DNA from: Sphingobacteriales bacterium 44-61
GTDB lineage: Bacteria > Bacteroidota > Bacteroidia > Chitinophagales > Chitinophagaceae
DNA length: 64,000 nt
Direction: 5' to 3'
Assembly: GCA_001898405.1 (NCBI GenBank)
Contig: MKTW01000001.1
Location: 558,001 to 622,000 of the forward strand
Position 1 is the first letter of the stretch; the number at the start of each line of letters is the position of its first letter. Position numbers and translations under genes: made by a program. This document shows positions 38,001-45,713 of this stretch, one piece after another. A model generated the notes under the pieces. The model saw only the letters and a program-made list of their open reading frames with translations. It searched no databases and was not told the origin of the DNA.

Positions 38001-38782
38001 CACAGAACAATGATCCTGCCGATGCCGGTGCTATCTATTATTTAGGTATTGATTTCCCTGAAGCTGCCAATTATTACCTGGTTATCCAGTGCTCGAACGG
38101 AGCGTCCATATTCAGGAACAACAATATCACTTCCAGTCCTTATCCTTACTCCGTTCCGGGTGTATTATCCCTTACCGGCAATAGCGCAATAGACGCCAGC
38201 GATCCCAATTTCTACCAGAAGTTTTATTACTTCTATTACGATATTGGCCTGAAGCTGTCTAATTGTGCATCTGGCCGTGTACCGGTTATCCCGACCACTA
38301 ACCCCACGCCGTCCGTTACGCTCAATGGAAACCTGCTCACCAGTTCCATTGCAACCGGCAATCAGTGGTATCTTGATAATGTGTTCATTAGTGGGGCAAC
38401 GGGGCAAACGTATACAGCTACAACAACGGGCGTTTACACTACCAAAGTGACTACAGGTTCCTGTACGATCACTTCCAATGCGGTCAACTTCACAGCTACA
38501 CCCGTAACCAATGTTGACCCGGAAGAGATCGGCATGAAAGTGTCTCCGAATCCTTCACCGGGCGGACAGTTCACACTGCAACTGGTAACAAGAACAAGAA
38601 GCAACCTGGATATTTCCCTGGTCAATACAACAGGTCAGCAGGTATATCATAGTCAGATACCGGACTTTACCGGCAACCTGTCCAAACTGATCACTCCAGG
38701 TAAACTGGCCGCAGGTGTTTACTACCTGCAGGTAACACATGATAAGAAGCTTTATATAAAGAAGATCATTGTGCTGGAATAA
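35006..38782 (+). CDS. Large subtilisin-like (S8) protease with GEVED module and T9SS type A sorting domain
   Basis: About 1,258 residues. The leader is MRFFSVRLLLSVITVGCYQF followed by SFAQ. The S8 domain has D in MWDGGKV (about 125), H153 in HATHVAGTM and S in SGTSMSSP (about 379), a complete triad. A GEVED-type calcium-binding-like domain follows (VKVFIDANNDGDFDDAGE, KGETQDYRL). Beta-rich CARDB-like and Ig-like regions come next, and the C-terminal type A sorting domain has VSPNPSPGGQFTL and AGVYYLQVTHDKKLYIKK. The protein is a T9SS client, probably an extracellular protease. It is divergent from the 34473-34934 gene and ends at a strong terminator. Confidence 0.9.
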   Translation: MRFFSVRLLLSVITVGCYQFSFAQVRTNTELLRQSSILQAAKEKRNHEQLMTLARQKGWDTVIARPNGYVSILAGIDAFGMPLYLSTENNILAAATIGTTKLWPGGSTGLNLSGSSSNMKDKLAMWDGGKVRSTHVELTGRVKQTDATENSDHATHVAGTMIASGVNPLAKGMSFGLQELLAYDFSGDNSEMMAAASNLLISNHSYGFNAGWVYNTDVNPARWEYWGSVGSTEDYKFGYYSAGTQLWDSIAYNAPYYLIVKSAGNSRNLNGPDVGQPYWRYNSSNVMASAGNRPADISSNNSYDILSTNSNAKNILVVGAVNPISTGYTRPQDVVIADFSSWGPTDDGRIKPDVVADGVDLLSSVATSNTAYATFSGTSMSSPSAAGSLLLLQEYYSQLHTGTLMRSATLKGLVIHTADEAGSSPGPDYQFGWGLINMQKAAEVITSNNTKHLIQENILENGTNDADTIQVIASGDGVIRATISWTDPKATVEPEATALNNPTKKLVNDLDLIIKKGATIYRPWTLTRSTPSAAATRGDNTLDNVEKVELTDVVPGDSYSIIINHKGTLQRGSQAYSLIVSGVGGQAYCASAATNTGGARIDSVSFSNIHQKNPAGCTSYTSYTNLTGSIEAGQTLPIFARLNSCDASVADKIVKVFIDANNDGDFDDAGETLATSGVINGNGDFTGNVTIPSSLTPGKYALLRIVMQETNNAASVTACGSYTKGETQDYRLLAVTPSLDFGITELLSPEAGNCPSPAQYVSIRVRNFGNANKKNIPLTAVVKQGATTIATLTATYADTIYAETDEVYTFQTPVEIAPGQSYIITASTSFPGDQNAANDQSVFNLISRTAASNPTATAVICGTTAQLNATAVSGAQPYNWYSSATATTPLATGSATSTATILSTYYLSSGEINKLGPANKQVFTDGGYNAFSNNIVKFTASIPVTLQTVRLYIGNSGKITFILRQIVSENADGSYTYYPISSKTIDVYATAPTSPVLGAQNNDPADAGAIYYLGIDFPEAANYYLVIQCSNGASIFRNNNITSSPYPYSVPGVLSLTGNSAIDASDPNFYQKFYYFYYDIGLKLSNCASGRVPVIPTTNPTPSVTLNGNLLTSSIATGNQWYLDNVFISGATGQTYTATTTGVYTTKVTTGSCTITSNAVNFTATPVTNVDPEEIGMKVSPNPSPGGQFTLQLVTRTRSNLDISLVNTTGQQVYHSQIPDFTGNLSKLITPGKLAAGVYYLQVTHDKKLYIKKIIVLE

Positions 38783-38800
38783 TAAGTTCTTTATTCCATT

Positions 38801-38830
38801 AAAAGGCCCCGGTCTCCCGGGGCCTTTTGT
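38801..38830 (+). terminator. Intrinsic terminator after the S8 protease gene
   Basis: A perfect 12-bp stem (AAAAGGCCCCGG / CCGGGGCCTTTT) with a 4-nt loop. The T-rich end allows function on either strand. Confidence 0.92.
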
Positions 38831-38857
38831 ATTCTGAACCGTCCAAGCTCAATTCGT

Positions 38858-39166
38858 TTATTGTTGCAGCACCACTTCACCGATATCCACTGGCTGATCC
38901 TTCACTTCAATATTGTCAAACGTTACGTCCTTATAAGGATCTTTCGCATCCACGATCACTTTATATGTACCGCTTTTCACTGAAAGCGAAAAAGTGCCGG
39001 AAGTAATATTGCCTTTTGTTGAATCACTGCCGGAAATAGCCCACACTGCATCCGCACCATCTGCGGGGGTCACTTTTCCGGTAATGCTGCCTTGCGGCTC
39101 GGTAAATGCTAACATGGCTGCAGCCGCTGCTGCAATTATGCCACAGGAGAGAATACTTTTTTTCAT
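38858..39166 (-). CDS. Small exported carboxypeptidase-regulatory-like domain protein
   Basis: A 102-residue protein with a signal peptide (SILSCGIIAAAAAAMLAFTEPQ) and one beta-sandwich domain: GSITGKVTPADGADAVWA, SGTFSLSVKSGTYKVIVDAKDPY and a final beta strand. This is the transthyretin-like fold of carboxypeptidase regulatory domains. A short independent unit of this fold may coat or bind surface polymers. Function unknown. Convergent with the S8 protease gene. Confidence 0.65.
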   Translation of the reverse strand: MKKSILSCGIIAAAAAAMLAFTEPQGSITGKVTPADGADAVWAISGSDSTKGNITSGTFSLSVKSGTYKVIVDAKDPYKDVTFDNIEVKDQPVDIGEVVLQQ

Positions 39167-39371
39167 GATGTTCAGTTTATGATTAAAAAAAGGAATTCGG
39201 TTCTCTGTGGTCTATGCCATTAAAAGCATTTACTGAAATCCAACTACTATGCCAAACGGTTTTATATGTGGATAACTCGGTTCGATTTCAAAACCGGACC
39301 ATTCAACTGAACATAGGGGGTTGTTCGGGCGATTGCAATACTCTTTGTATATTACTTTAAATTTATACCTG

Positions 39372-40088
39372 ATGGCTGTTCAACCCTGGCGCACCGGTAA
39401 AGTCATCCGCATTGAGCAGGAGACCTATAATACCCGCCGCTACTGGATAGAAGTGCCGGAACTGGCTTCGTTTGATTTCACTCCCGGCCAGTTCGTAACG
39501 CTCGACTTGCCTATCCATGAGAAACCTGCCAAACGCTGGCGCAGTTATTCCATTGCCAGCTGGCCCGACGGCTCCAATGTATTTGAGCTGGTGATCGTGT
39601 TGCTCGATGGAGGGGCAGGCACCACCTATCTCTTTAACGAGATCACGGTTGGCAGTGAACTGGTGCTGCGGGGACCGCAGGGTGTGTTCATACTGCATGA
39701 GCAAGAATTGAATAAACGCCTGTTCCTTATCTGCACCGGCACAGGCATTGCCCCATTCCGCAGCATGGTGCATCATATCTGGCGGAACAATATCCCTCAC
39801 CGCGATATCTACATCATCTATGGCTGCCGCACAAAAAAGGACCTGCTGTATTATGACGAATTGAATTCGCTGGAACTGGAGAATTTCCATTACGTCCCAA
39901 CGCTTTCGCGCGAGGAATGGGAAGGAAAAAGCGGGTATGTGCACGCTATTTATGAAGAACATTGCTCCGGCAAACCGGATGCAGCATTCTTATTATGTGG
40001 CTGGAAGAATATGATTGATGAAGCAAAGCAGCGGATCGTGGCAATGGGATATGATAAGAAAGATATTCACCAGGAATTATATGGGTAG
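39372..40088 (+). CDS. FAD-dependent ferredoxin/flavodoxin-NADP+ reductase-like oxidoreductase
   Basis: About 238 residues, cytosolic, of the ferredoxin-NADP reductase superfamily. The FAD domain has RSYSIASWP (R-x-Y-S motif) and VLLDGGAGTTYLF. The NAD(P) domain has LICTGTGIAPFRSMVHHI and a C-terminal LLCGWKNMIDEAKQRI. There is no iron-sulfur or heme domain, so it reduces a separate partner. A longer frame begins upstream at 39321, but MAVQPWRTG at 39372 is the natural start. Confidence 0.82.
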   Translation: MAVQPWRTGKVIRIEQETYNTRRYWIEVPELASFDFTPGQFVTLDLPIHEKPAKRWRSYSIASWPDGSNVFELVIVLLDGGAGTTYLFNEITVGSELVLRGPQGVFILHEQELNKRLFLICTGTGIAPFRSMVHHIWRNNIPHRDIYIIYGCRTKKDLLYYDELNSLELENFHYVPTLSREEWEGKSGYVHAIYEEHCSGKPDAAFLLCGWKNMIDEAKQRIVAMGYDKKDIHQELYG

Positions 40089-40093
40089 GGGTG

Positions 40094-40147
40094 GTATCGC
40101 AAAGTGTGCAAAGAATTGTTAAAATTACGTTGCGCACTTGGCGATAC
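40094..40147. repeat. Imperfect inverted repeat between two convergent genes
   Basis: Arms 40094-40111 and 40130-40147 (GTATCGCAAAGTGTGCAA and TTGCGCACTTGGCGATAC) match at 16 of 18 positions. It lies between the flavin reductase and glycyl-tRNA synthetase stops and may serve as a terminator. GCAAAGTGTGCAAAG within it belongs to the CAAAG-repeat group. Confidence 0.6.
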
Positions 40148-40162
40148 TTCCAATAACTAATT

Positions 40163-41632
40163 CTACCCAATTGCCTGAAGCACGCGGTTCCTTATCTCAC
40201 TCACAGGGATCCTCTCCTGTTCCATACTGTCTCTATACCGGATAGTAACCGTATTATCTTCTTTGGTCTGATGATCCACCGTCACACAGAAAGGTGTTCC
40301 TACTGCATCCATCCGGCGATATCTTTTTCCTATAGCATCTTTTTCTTCGTAGAAACAACGGAAAGACGAGCGGCATTCATCCATAATACGCTCAGCTACC
40401 TCAGGTAGGCCGTCTTTTTTGGTCAGGGGGAAAACAGCCAGCTTGATCGGCGCCAGCTTTGCAGGAAGTTTCAGTACCACCCTGCTGTCTGGTTTCTCCG
40501 GGGTGCTCAGGTCCTGCTCTTCATAAGCATGGCTCATCACCAGCAGGAACATGCGGTCAAGACCTATGGATGTTTCAATTACATAAGGAATATAATTGCC
40601 ATAAGGCTTGCCGGTGGCAGGATCAATATCATTATCGAAATACTGCATTTTTTTCTTGCTGTATTCCTGGTGTTGCCACAGGTCAAACTTACCGCGGGAG
40701 TGAATCCCTTCCACTTCTTTAAAACCGATGGGGAAATTGAATTCTATATCACAGGCTTCTTTGGCATAATGCGCCAGCTTCACATGATCATGATAGCGAT
40801 AGCTCTCAGCCGGTATGCCCAGGCTTAAATGCCATTGCAGCCTTGCTTCTTTCCAGTATTTATACCATTCGCCTTCAGTGCCGGGGCGTACAAAAAACTG
40901 CATTTCCATTTGTTCAAACTCCCTCATCCGGAAAATGAACTGGCGGGCAACGATCTCATTCCGGAATGCCTTACCGGTTTGGGCAATACCAAACGGCACT
41001 TTCATCCGTCCTGTTTTCTGCACATTCAGGAAATTGACAAAAATACCCTGTGCTGTTTCCGGGCGCAGGTACACAATATTGTCCTGTCCTTCCTCGGCAG
41101 CCACTGCACCGAATTCGGTCGCAAACATCAGGTTGAACTGGCGGATATCCGTCCAGTTGGAAGTGCCGCTGACAGAGCAGGTAATGCCATGGTCGGCGAT
41201 CAGTTGTTTCAATCCTGCAAAATCATCCTTGGCCAGCAGGTTCTCCATTTCAACCAGCATACCTTTTGCTTCATCAATACGGCCGTCCTTTTCCATTTGT
41301 TCGGCATGGGCCTCAATAAGATGATCTACCCGGTAGCGCTTCTTGCTGTCCTTATTATCGATCATCGGGTCATTGAAATTGTCTACGTGACCGCTGGCCT
41401 TCCAGGTTGTGGGATGCATAAAAATGGCCGCATCAATACCAACGATATTGTCGTTCAACTGGGTCATGCTTTTCCACCAGTAATCGCGGATATTCTTTTT
41501 TAATTCACTGCCCATCTGGCCATAATCATATACAGCCTGCAGTCCATCATATATTTCACTGCTGGGAAAAATAAAACCGTACTCTTTACAATGCGAGATG
41601 ATCGCCTGGAACTTATTGGAATCGTTTGCCAT
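40163..41632 (-). CDS. glyS: Glycine-tRNA ligase
   Basis: A class II aminoacyl-tRNA synthetase of the single-chain, homodimeric type. The 489-residue protein has the N-terminal CKEYGFIFPSSEIYDGLQAVYDYG, motif 2 FRNEIVARQFIFRMREFEQMEM and motif 3 GLDRMFLLVM. The C-terminal anticodon-binding domain includes LPAKLAPIKLAVFPL. It charges tRNA-Gly. The start gives MANDSNKFQAIISHCKEYGF, matching the family. Confidence 0.95.
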   Translation of the reverse strand: MANDSNKFQAIISHCKEYGFIFPSSEIYDGLQAVYDYGQMGSELKKNIRDYWWKSMTQLNDNIVGIDAAIFMHPTTWKASGHVDNFNDPMIDNKDSKKRYRVDHLIEAHAEQMEKDGRIDEAKGMLVEMENLLAKDDFAGLKQLIADHGITCSVSGTSNWTDIRQFNLMFATEFGAVAAEEGQDNIVYLRPETAQGIFVNFLNVQKTGRMKVPFGIAQTGKAFRNEIVARQFIFRMREFEQMEMQFFVRPGTEGEWYKYWKEARLQWHLSLGIPAESYRYHDHVKLAHYAKEACDIEFNFPIGFKEVEGIHSRGKFDLWQHQEYSKKKMQYFDNDIDPATGKPYGNYIPYVIETSIGLDRMFLLVMSHAYEEQDLSTPEKPDSRVVLKLPAKLAPIKLAVFPLTKKDGLPEVAERIMDECRSSFRCFYEEKDAIGKRYRRMDAVGTPFCVTVDHQTKEDNTVTIRYRDSMEQERIPVSEIRNRVLQAIG

Positions 41633-41680
41633 AATTGTTTTTAATTACCTGGGATTTCCGGCCTGCAAAAATAAGTGAAG

Positions 41681-41699
41681 AGGGCAAAGGGGCAAAGAA
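41681..41699. repeat. CAAAG-type intergenic repeat
   Basis: AGGGCAAAGGGGCAAAGAA lies between glycyl-tRNA synthetase and the YihY gene. It belongs to the CAAAG-N-CAAAG group at 40099, 60489 and 63950. Confidence 0.4.
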
Positions 41700-41727
41700 T
41701 AGTCAGGAGTCAATAGCCGGCCTTGCG

Positions 41728-42708
41728 TCAGGAGTTGGTGGATGAGGAGGGGCCGTTGATGGTTTCCTGGAGGGTGGCGGACTCTTTTGCTGCACGTTGC
41801 AGGTCTTTTTCAGACTCTACCTCCACCTGCTCGATCCAGACAGCATAGTTATTGGGATAGATGCGTGAACCGGTTTCAACGGCAAAAGCATGCGTGAATG
41901 CAGCCCCGAAATACAGGATGATCGCTGAATAATAGACCCACAGCAAAATCACGATAATGGAGCCTGCAGCGCCATAAGCTGAAGACATCCGGTTCTGGCC
42001 CAGGTAATATCCGATAAGAAACCGGCCGATCATAAACAGGATGGCAGTGGCGGCGGCACCTGCCCTTACATGTTTCCATTGTATCCGGGCATCGGGCAAA
42101 ACCTTAAATATCAGTGCAAACAATGAGGCGGTGATCAGAAAAGTGAACAGGACATTGGTAATATAAACTACGATTACTGCTGTTTCGGGGAAAGTTTGCG
42201 TAAGCCGGCCGATCAGCATGTCCATAATACCATTTATGATCAGCGAAACCAGGAGAAGAAAGCCCAGCGACATGATCATGGAAAAAGAAAGAAGCCGGTT
42301 GATCAGCATTTTGAGAAAACCTTTCCCCTTTCTGGGTTTTGCTTTCAGCCGCCAGATCTGGTTTACCGAGTCCTGTATTTCTCCAAACACACTGGTGGCA
42401 CCGATCACCAGGGTAGCAATACCCACTGTAGTGGCCAGTTTGCTTTCCGATGATAAAGTGGCATTGCGGATAACGGATTGTATCTGCAATGCAGCATCCT
42501 GTCCCACAAAATCCGCAATTTGCCCGTACACCATGCCTTCCACCGCTTCCTGCCCATAAAAAAGATCGCTTACCCATATAATAATGATCAGCAGGCCAGG
42601 CAATGAAAAAATAGTATAATAAGCAAGGGCAGCACTCAGTTTCAGGATCTTTTTATTGAAAAAATCAGAAAAGGCCTCTTTAATGCTATTCCAGACTTTT
42701 TTTGCCAT
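41728..42708 (-). CDS. YihY/BrkB-family inner-membrane protein
   Basis: About 326 residues with six membrane helices spread over residues 30-290. The ALAYYTIFSLPGLLIIIIWV segment and DARIQWKHVRAGA, followed by AYGAAGSIIVILLWVYYSA, are typical of the YihY/BrkB family. The role is poorly known; virulence and envelope functions have been proposed. The ATG at 42708 gives MAKKVWNSIKEAFSDFF; the longer frame runs through a perfect inverted repeat and is unlikely. The C-terminal VESEKDLQRAAKESATLQ tail is cytosolic. Confidence 0.85.
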   Translation of the reverse strand: MAKKVWNSIKEAFSDFFNKKILKLSAALAYYTIFSLPGLLIIIIWVSDLFYGQEAVEGMVYGQIADFVGQDAALQIQSVIRNATLSSESKLATTVGIATLVIGATSVFGEIQDSVNQIWRLKAKPRKGKGFLKMLINRLLSFSMIMSLGFLLLVSLIINGIMDMLIGRLTQTFPETAVIVVYITNVLFTFLITASLFALIFKVLPDARIQWKHVRAGAAATAILFMIGRFLIGYYLGQNRMSSAYGAAGSIIVILLWVYYSAIILYFGAAFTHAFAVETGSRIYPNNYAVWIEQVEVESEKDLQRAAKESATLQETINGPSSSTNS

Positions 42709-42738
42709 ACCGGTATATGAAAAAAAATAGTGCCAGTA

Positions 42739-42799
42739 TTTGAGCCTGGAGTTCATTTCCCGGGGTGACACACAGCGGGAAATGAACTCCAGGCTCAAA
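42739..42799. repeat. Perfect 24-bp inverted repeat
   Basis: Two 24-nt arms (42739-42762 and 42776-42799) match exactly around a 13-nt loop, in the 100-bp gap between the MazG-like and YihY genes. Each arm is TTTGAGCCTGGAGTTCATTT plus CCCG or its complement. There is no canonical T-run at either end, though an A8 tract lies 11 nt beyond. It may be a terminator, leader hairpin or remnant of a small mobile element. Confidence 0.75.
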
Positions 42800-42809
42800 A
42801 AAATCTTTT

Positions 42810-43133
42810 CTACAATTTAGGATTCTCCCGATGCCTCCTCCCGTCCCGTTTCGTTTTCTTGTCCAGGTTTTTCTCCCAGGCCTTTTCCAGGTCAACTCCC
42901 GTTTGATTGGCCAGGCAAACCAGTACCCAGAGCACATCGGCCATTTCATCGCCCAGGTCGCGCCCTTTATCTGATTCCTTGAACGACTGATCACCATATT
43001 GACGGGCCATGATCCTCGCAAGCTCTCCCACTTCTTCTGTCAGTATCGCCATATTGGTCAGCTCACTGAAATAACGGACGCCAATAGTTTTGATCCATTC
43101 ATCCACTTGTTGCTGCGCTTGCCGGATAGTCAT
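42810..43133 (-). CDS. MazG-like nucleotide pyrophosphohydrolase
   Basis: About 107 residues of the all-alpha MazG/dUTPase superfamily, cleaving NTPs to NMP and pyrophosphate. The metal site is seen as EEVGELARIMARQYG (E-E-x-x-E) and DLGDEMADVLWVLVCLANQ (D-x-x-x-D). The N-terminus MTIRQAQQQVDEWI fits a start at 43133; a start at 43160 adds a doubtful tail. It probably cleans the nucleotide pool. Confidence 0.86.
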   Translation of the reverse strand: MTIRQAQQQVDEWIKTIGVRYFSELTNMAILTEEVGELARIMARQYGDQSFKESDKGRDLGDEMADVLWVLVCLANQTGVDLEKAWEKNLDKKTKRDGRRHRENPKL

Positions 43134-43237
43134 AACAAAATTTTTAGAAGTTCCTTGCAATATAGCATGATTCTTGCCGTTTTACCCACCCCTTGCCATC
43201 CCTGTGCTCTTATTGAAACACCAAAATTCAATGCATC

Positions 43238-43582
43238 ATGTTAACCGTAGTCCGTCATATATTGCCGCTTGCGGCGCTCACGTTATCGACACTTATAATA
43301 GAAGCGGAGGCTCAGCCTGCACTGCCAACATCTGCTGCTGATTCGGCAAAACCTGCCAAGCCATACCGGATCCTTACTTCCGGCAAGCAGATCACCATCA
43401 AAAGCACAAAGGATATCAAAAGCGTGATGGTATGGTCATCAGAAGGAAACCGCATACTGGAGCAAAAGGAAGTGAATAACTCCAGCTATAATTTCAGGAT
43501 CAGCGTAAATGAAAAGATATTCTTCATACGTCTGCAACTGGCGGATGGGAAAGTGTACTCAGAGAAGATAGGTATACAATAA
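43238..43582 (+). CDS. Small exported protein with T9SS-type-A-like C-terminus
   Basis: A 114-residue protein with a signal peptide (ILPLAALTLSTLIIEAEAQ) and a short mature part. It ends EKIFFIRLQLADGKVYSEKIGIQ, which resembles the last strands of type A T9SS sorting domains (FxVRLxxxDGKVYxxKIxxQ). The mature protein is only about 90 residues, so it may be little more than a sorting domain. Whether it truly is one needs a profile search. It is convergent with dtd. Confidence 0.6.
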   Translation: MLTVVRHILPLAALTLSTLIIEAEAQPALPTSAADSAKPAKPYRILTSGKQITIKSTKDIKSVMVWSSEGNRILEQKEVNNSSYNFRISVNEKIFFIRLQLADGKVYSEKIGIQ

Positions 43583-43603
43583 GAGTGGGGAGTCAGCACC
43601 GGG

Positions 43604-44056
43604 TCATTCCTTGTTTTTTGTGTCTATCCAGATAGTAACAGGTCCATCATTCAGTAATTCCACTTTCATATCTGCCCCAAAGCTTCCTGTTCCGATTTCT
43701 TTTTCCAGGTCAGTTGATAGTTGTTTGATCATGGCTTCATACATGGGTATGGCATGGTCGGGTTTGCTTGCCCGGATATAGGAAGGACGGTTGCCCTTTT
43801 TGGTTGACGCATGCAGGGTGAACTGGCTCACCAGGAGGATATCGCCATTAATTTCTTTTATTGACCGGTTCATTACCCCGTTCTCATCATTAAAAATGCG
43901 CAGGTTCACGATCTTGCTGCTAAGCCATCCAATATCATCGGCAGTATCTGCATCTTCTATACCCAGCAATACCAGGAGGCCGTCCTGAATGGCAGATTTC
44001 TGCCGGCCACCAATCGTAACGCTTGCGTTTTTCACTCTTTGTATTACAGCCCGCAT
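43604..44056 (-). CDS. dtd: D-aminoacyl-tRNA deacylase
   Basis: DTD removes D-amino acids mischarged onto tRNA. The 150-residue protein has all the core motifs: MRAVIQRVKNASVTI, LLVLLGIEDAD, SQFTLHASTKKGNRPSY and NDGPVTIWIDT with the Gly-cisPro pair. A TATATTTG promoter element on the minus strand (44079-44086) is 22 nt upstream. It is divergent from arfB. Confidence 0.94.
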   Translation of the reverse strand: MRAVIQRVKNASVTIGGRQKSAIQDGLLVLLGIEDADTADDIGWLSSKIVNLRIFNDENGVMNRSIKEINGDILLVSQFTLHASTKKGNRPSYIRASKPDHAIPMYEAMIKQLSTDLEKEIGTGSFGADMKVELLNDGPVTIWIDTKNKE

Positions 44057-44078
44057 ATATTGTATCTTTACTTACTCA

Positions 44079-44086
44079 CAAATATA
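44079..44086 (-). promoter_or_regulatory. Bacteroidota -7 promoter element TATATTTG (dtd)
   Basis: An exact TAnnTTTG match on the minus strand in the 50-bp divergent gap between dtd and arfB. TATCTTTA at 44063-44070, one base off consensus, may serve arfB. Confidence 0.5.
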
Positions 44087-44106
44087 TTGGCCACAAGCCA
44101 TTGACC

Positions 44107-44514
44107 ATGATAGATCTCAGAAAAGAAATTTCCTTTCAAACCACGCGTAGCGGTGGCAAGGGAGGTCAGAACGTAAATAAAGTGGAAACAGCCGTGATTG
44201 CTTCGTTGCCCGTGGCTGCTTCCTTATTGCTCAGCGAAGAACAGAAAGCCATTGTTACAGAAAAATTGTCCAACCGCATCAATGCAGAAGGGATGCTGCA
44301 GGTAAAAGCACAAACCCATCGTACCCAACTGGCCAATAAGGAAGAAGCTGTCCAAAAGATCAATGACCTGGTGCATCATGCCCTTGCAAAGAAAAAGCCG
44401 CGTATCGCCACTAAGGTCAGCAAAGCAGCGAAAGAACGGCGGATGGAGTCAAAAAAGAGAAAGTCGGAGGTAAAAGCCGGCCGGCAGAAATACAGGAATG
44501 GCCGTGAACTTTGA
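44107..44514 (+). CDS. arfB: Alternative ribosome-rescue factor ArfB (peptidyl-tRNA hydrolase)
   Basis: ArfB frees ribosomes stalled without a stop codon by hydrolysing peptidyl-tRNA. The 135-residue protein has the release-factor GGQ motif in SGGKGGQNVNKVET. A basic C-terminal tail rich in K and R (KKPRIATKVSKAAKERR) is expected to occupy the mRNA channel. The start at 44107 gives MIDLRKEISFQTTRSGGKGG; a longer upstream frame would overlap dtd and is unlikely. Its stop is 3 nt before the peroxidase gene, so the two may be co-transcribed. Confidence 0.92.
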   Translation: MIDLRKEISFQTTRSGGKGGQNVNKVETAVIASLPVAASLLLSEEQKAIVTEKLSNRINAEGMLQVKAQTHRTQLANKEEAVQKINDLVHHALAKKKPRIATKVSKAAKERRMESKKRKSEVKAGRQKYRNGREL

Positions 44515-44517
44515 TTT

Positions 44518-45564
44518 ATGAAAAAACATTTATTCACCATATTATCCATCATTCTCTCGGTTATCGCTATTTCATACGTACTGGGCTCATGTAAGAAAGA
44601 CGACAACCCGAATGATCTTACTTTTTTACCGCAGGAAATACCACCAGGCTTTCCTGATCCCCTGTACCGCTTCACTGATAACCCATTGACCAAAGAAGGC
44701 TTTGAACTGGGCCGTAAATTATTTTATGACGGACGGCTTTCAGTAGATAGTATTCATCCCTGCGCTTCCTGCCACCAGCAGATCGCTGGTTTCGGAACAT
44801 ATGAGCACGACCGGAGCCACGGCGTGTACCATTCCCATACTTTGCGCAACGCTCCTGTTCTGTTCAATCTTGCCTGGCAAAACAGTTATCATTGGGATGG
44901 AGAGTTCAGCACGCTTTTTTCAGAAGCCGCTCAACCGATCAACGGACATATTGAAATGGGTGAATCTTTCAACGGCGTTATAGGCAAACTGCAAAAAGAT
45001 CCGGAATACCGGAAGATGTTTAAAAAGGTCTTTCGCACAGAATTCATCAGTGCAGAGAACATGCTGAAGGCACTGGCGCAATTTACCGGCTACATGACTT
45101 CTGCCAATTCCAAATATGACCGTGTCAAAAAGGGTGAAGCTTCTTTTACAGCAACTGAACAGTCTGGCTATGAATTGTTCCAGGCACATTGTACAAGCTG
45201 CCACCCGGAGCCTATGTTCACGGATTACAGTTTCCGCAATACCGGTTTGCCGGTCGACAATGCGTTGAATGATTATGGCCGTATGCGGATCACACATTTA
45301 TCGGAAGATTCGCTGAAATTCAAGGTCCCTACCCTGCGCAACGTGTATATTTCTTCCAATTATATGCATGACGGACGTTTTGCTACGCTCGGCCAATGCC
45401 TCGATCATTACCGGACCGGTGTGCAGCAAAGCCCTACTCTTGATCCTTCGCTGGCAAATGGCATTCCGCTTACCAATACAGAAGCCACCAATATTGCACT
45501 GTTTTTGCGGACGCTTACCGATTCAAGTTTTTTGAAGGATACACGATTTAGCGAACCGAAATAA
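44518..45564 (+). CDS. Di-heme cytochrome c peroxidase-like lipoprotein
   Basis: A 348-residue exported protein of the CcpA/MauG family. The leader ISYVLGSC ends in a likely lipobox cysteine, so it should be membrane-tethered in the periplasm. Two heme sites are visible: CASCH (about residue 88) and CTSCH (about 223). LRNAPVLFNLAWQ and VPTLRNVYISSNYMHDG are conserved family segments. It may reduce H2O2 or oxidise an unknown partner. The gene starts 3 nt after arfB, an odd pairing probably without functional meaning. Confidence 0.88.
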   Translation: MKKHLFTILSIILSVIAISYVLGSCKKDDNPNDLTFLPQEIPPGFPDPLYRFTDNPLTKEGFELGRKLFYDGRLSVDSIHPCASCHQQIAGFGTYEHDRSHGVYHSHTLRNAPVLFNLAWQNSYHWDGEFSTLFSEAAQPINGHIEMGESFNGVIGKLQKDPEYRKMFKKVFRTEFISAENMLKALAQFTGYMTSANSKYDRVKKGEASFTATEQSGYELFQAHCTSCHPEPMFTDYSFRNTGLPVDNALNDYGRMRITHLSEDSLKFKVPTLRNVYISSNYMHDGRFATLGQCLDHYRTGVQQSPTLDPSLANGIPLTNTEATNIALFLRTLTDSSFLKDTRFSEPK

Positions 45565-45583
45565 CATTTTACTGATCAGGCCT

Positions 45584-45655
45584 CCTTCCCGTTCTTCCCG
45601 CCTTACCGGTAAATTCTTACCGGTAAGGCGGGAAGAACGGGAAGGGGTCTTTTTA
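45584..45655. repeat. REP-like palindrome copy 2 (perfect, 29-bp arms), also a possible terminator
   Basis: A perfect inverted repeat: arms 45584-45612 and 45617-45645 with a 4-nt loop, followed by a T-run at 45650-45654. The arm contains CTTCCCGCCTTACCGGTAA, shared with 13887-13940. The T-run would let it terminate the peroxidase transcript. Confidence 0.85.
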
Positions 45656-45689
45656 AATAGAACGTATCTTTTTTGTTAGGTTATTATTT

Positions 45690-45697
45690 TACATTTG
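45690..45697 (+). promoter_or_regulatory. Bacteroidota -7 promoter element TACATTTG (flippase)
   Basis: An exact TAnnTTTG match 16 nt upstream of the TTG start of the flippase gene. Confidence 0.5.
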
Positions 45698-45713
45698 TTG
45701 TTAAACTTTTCTT

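Noticed and set aside
42739-42799. Insertion sequence ends
   Set aside because: The inverted repeat encloses only 13 nt with no transposase gene.
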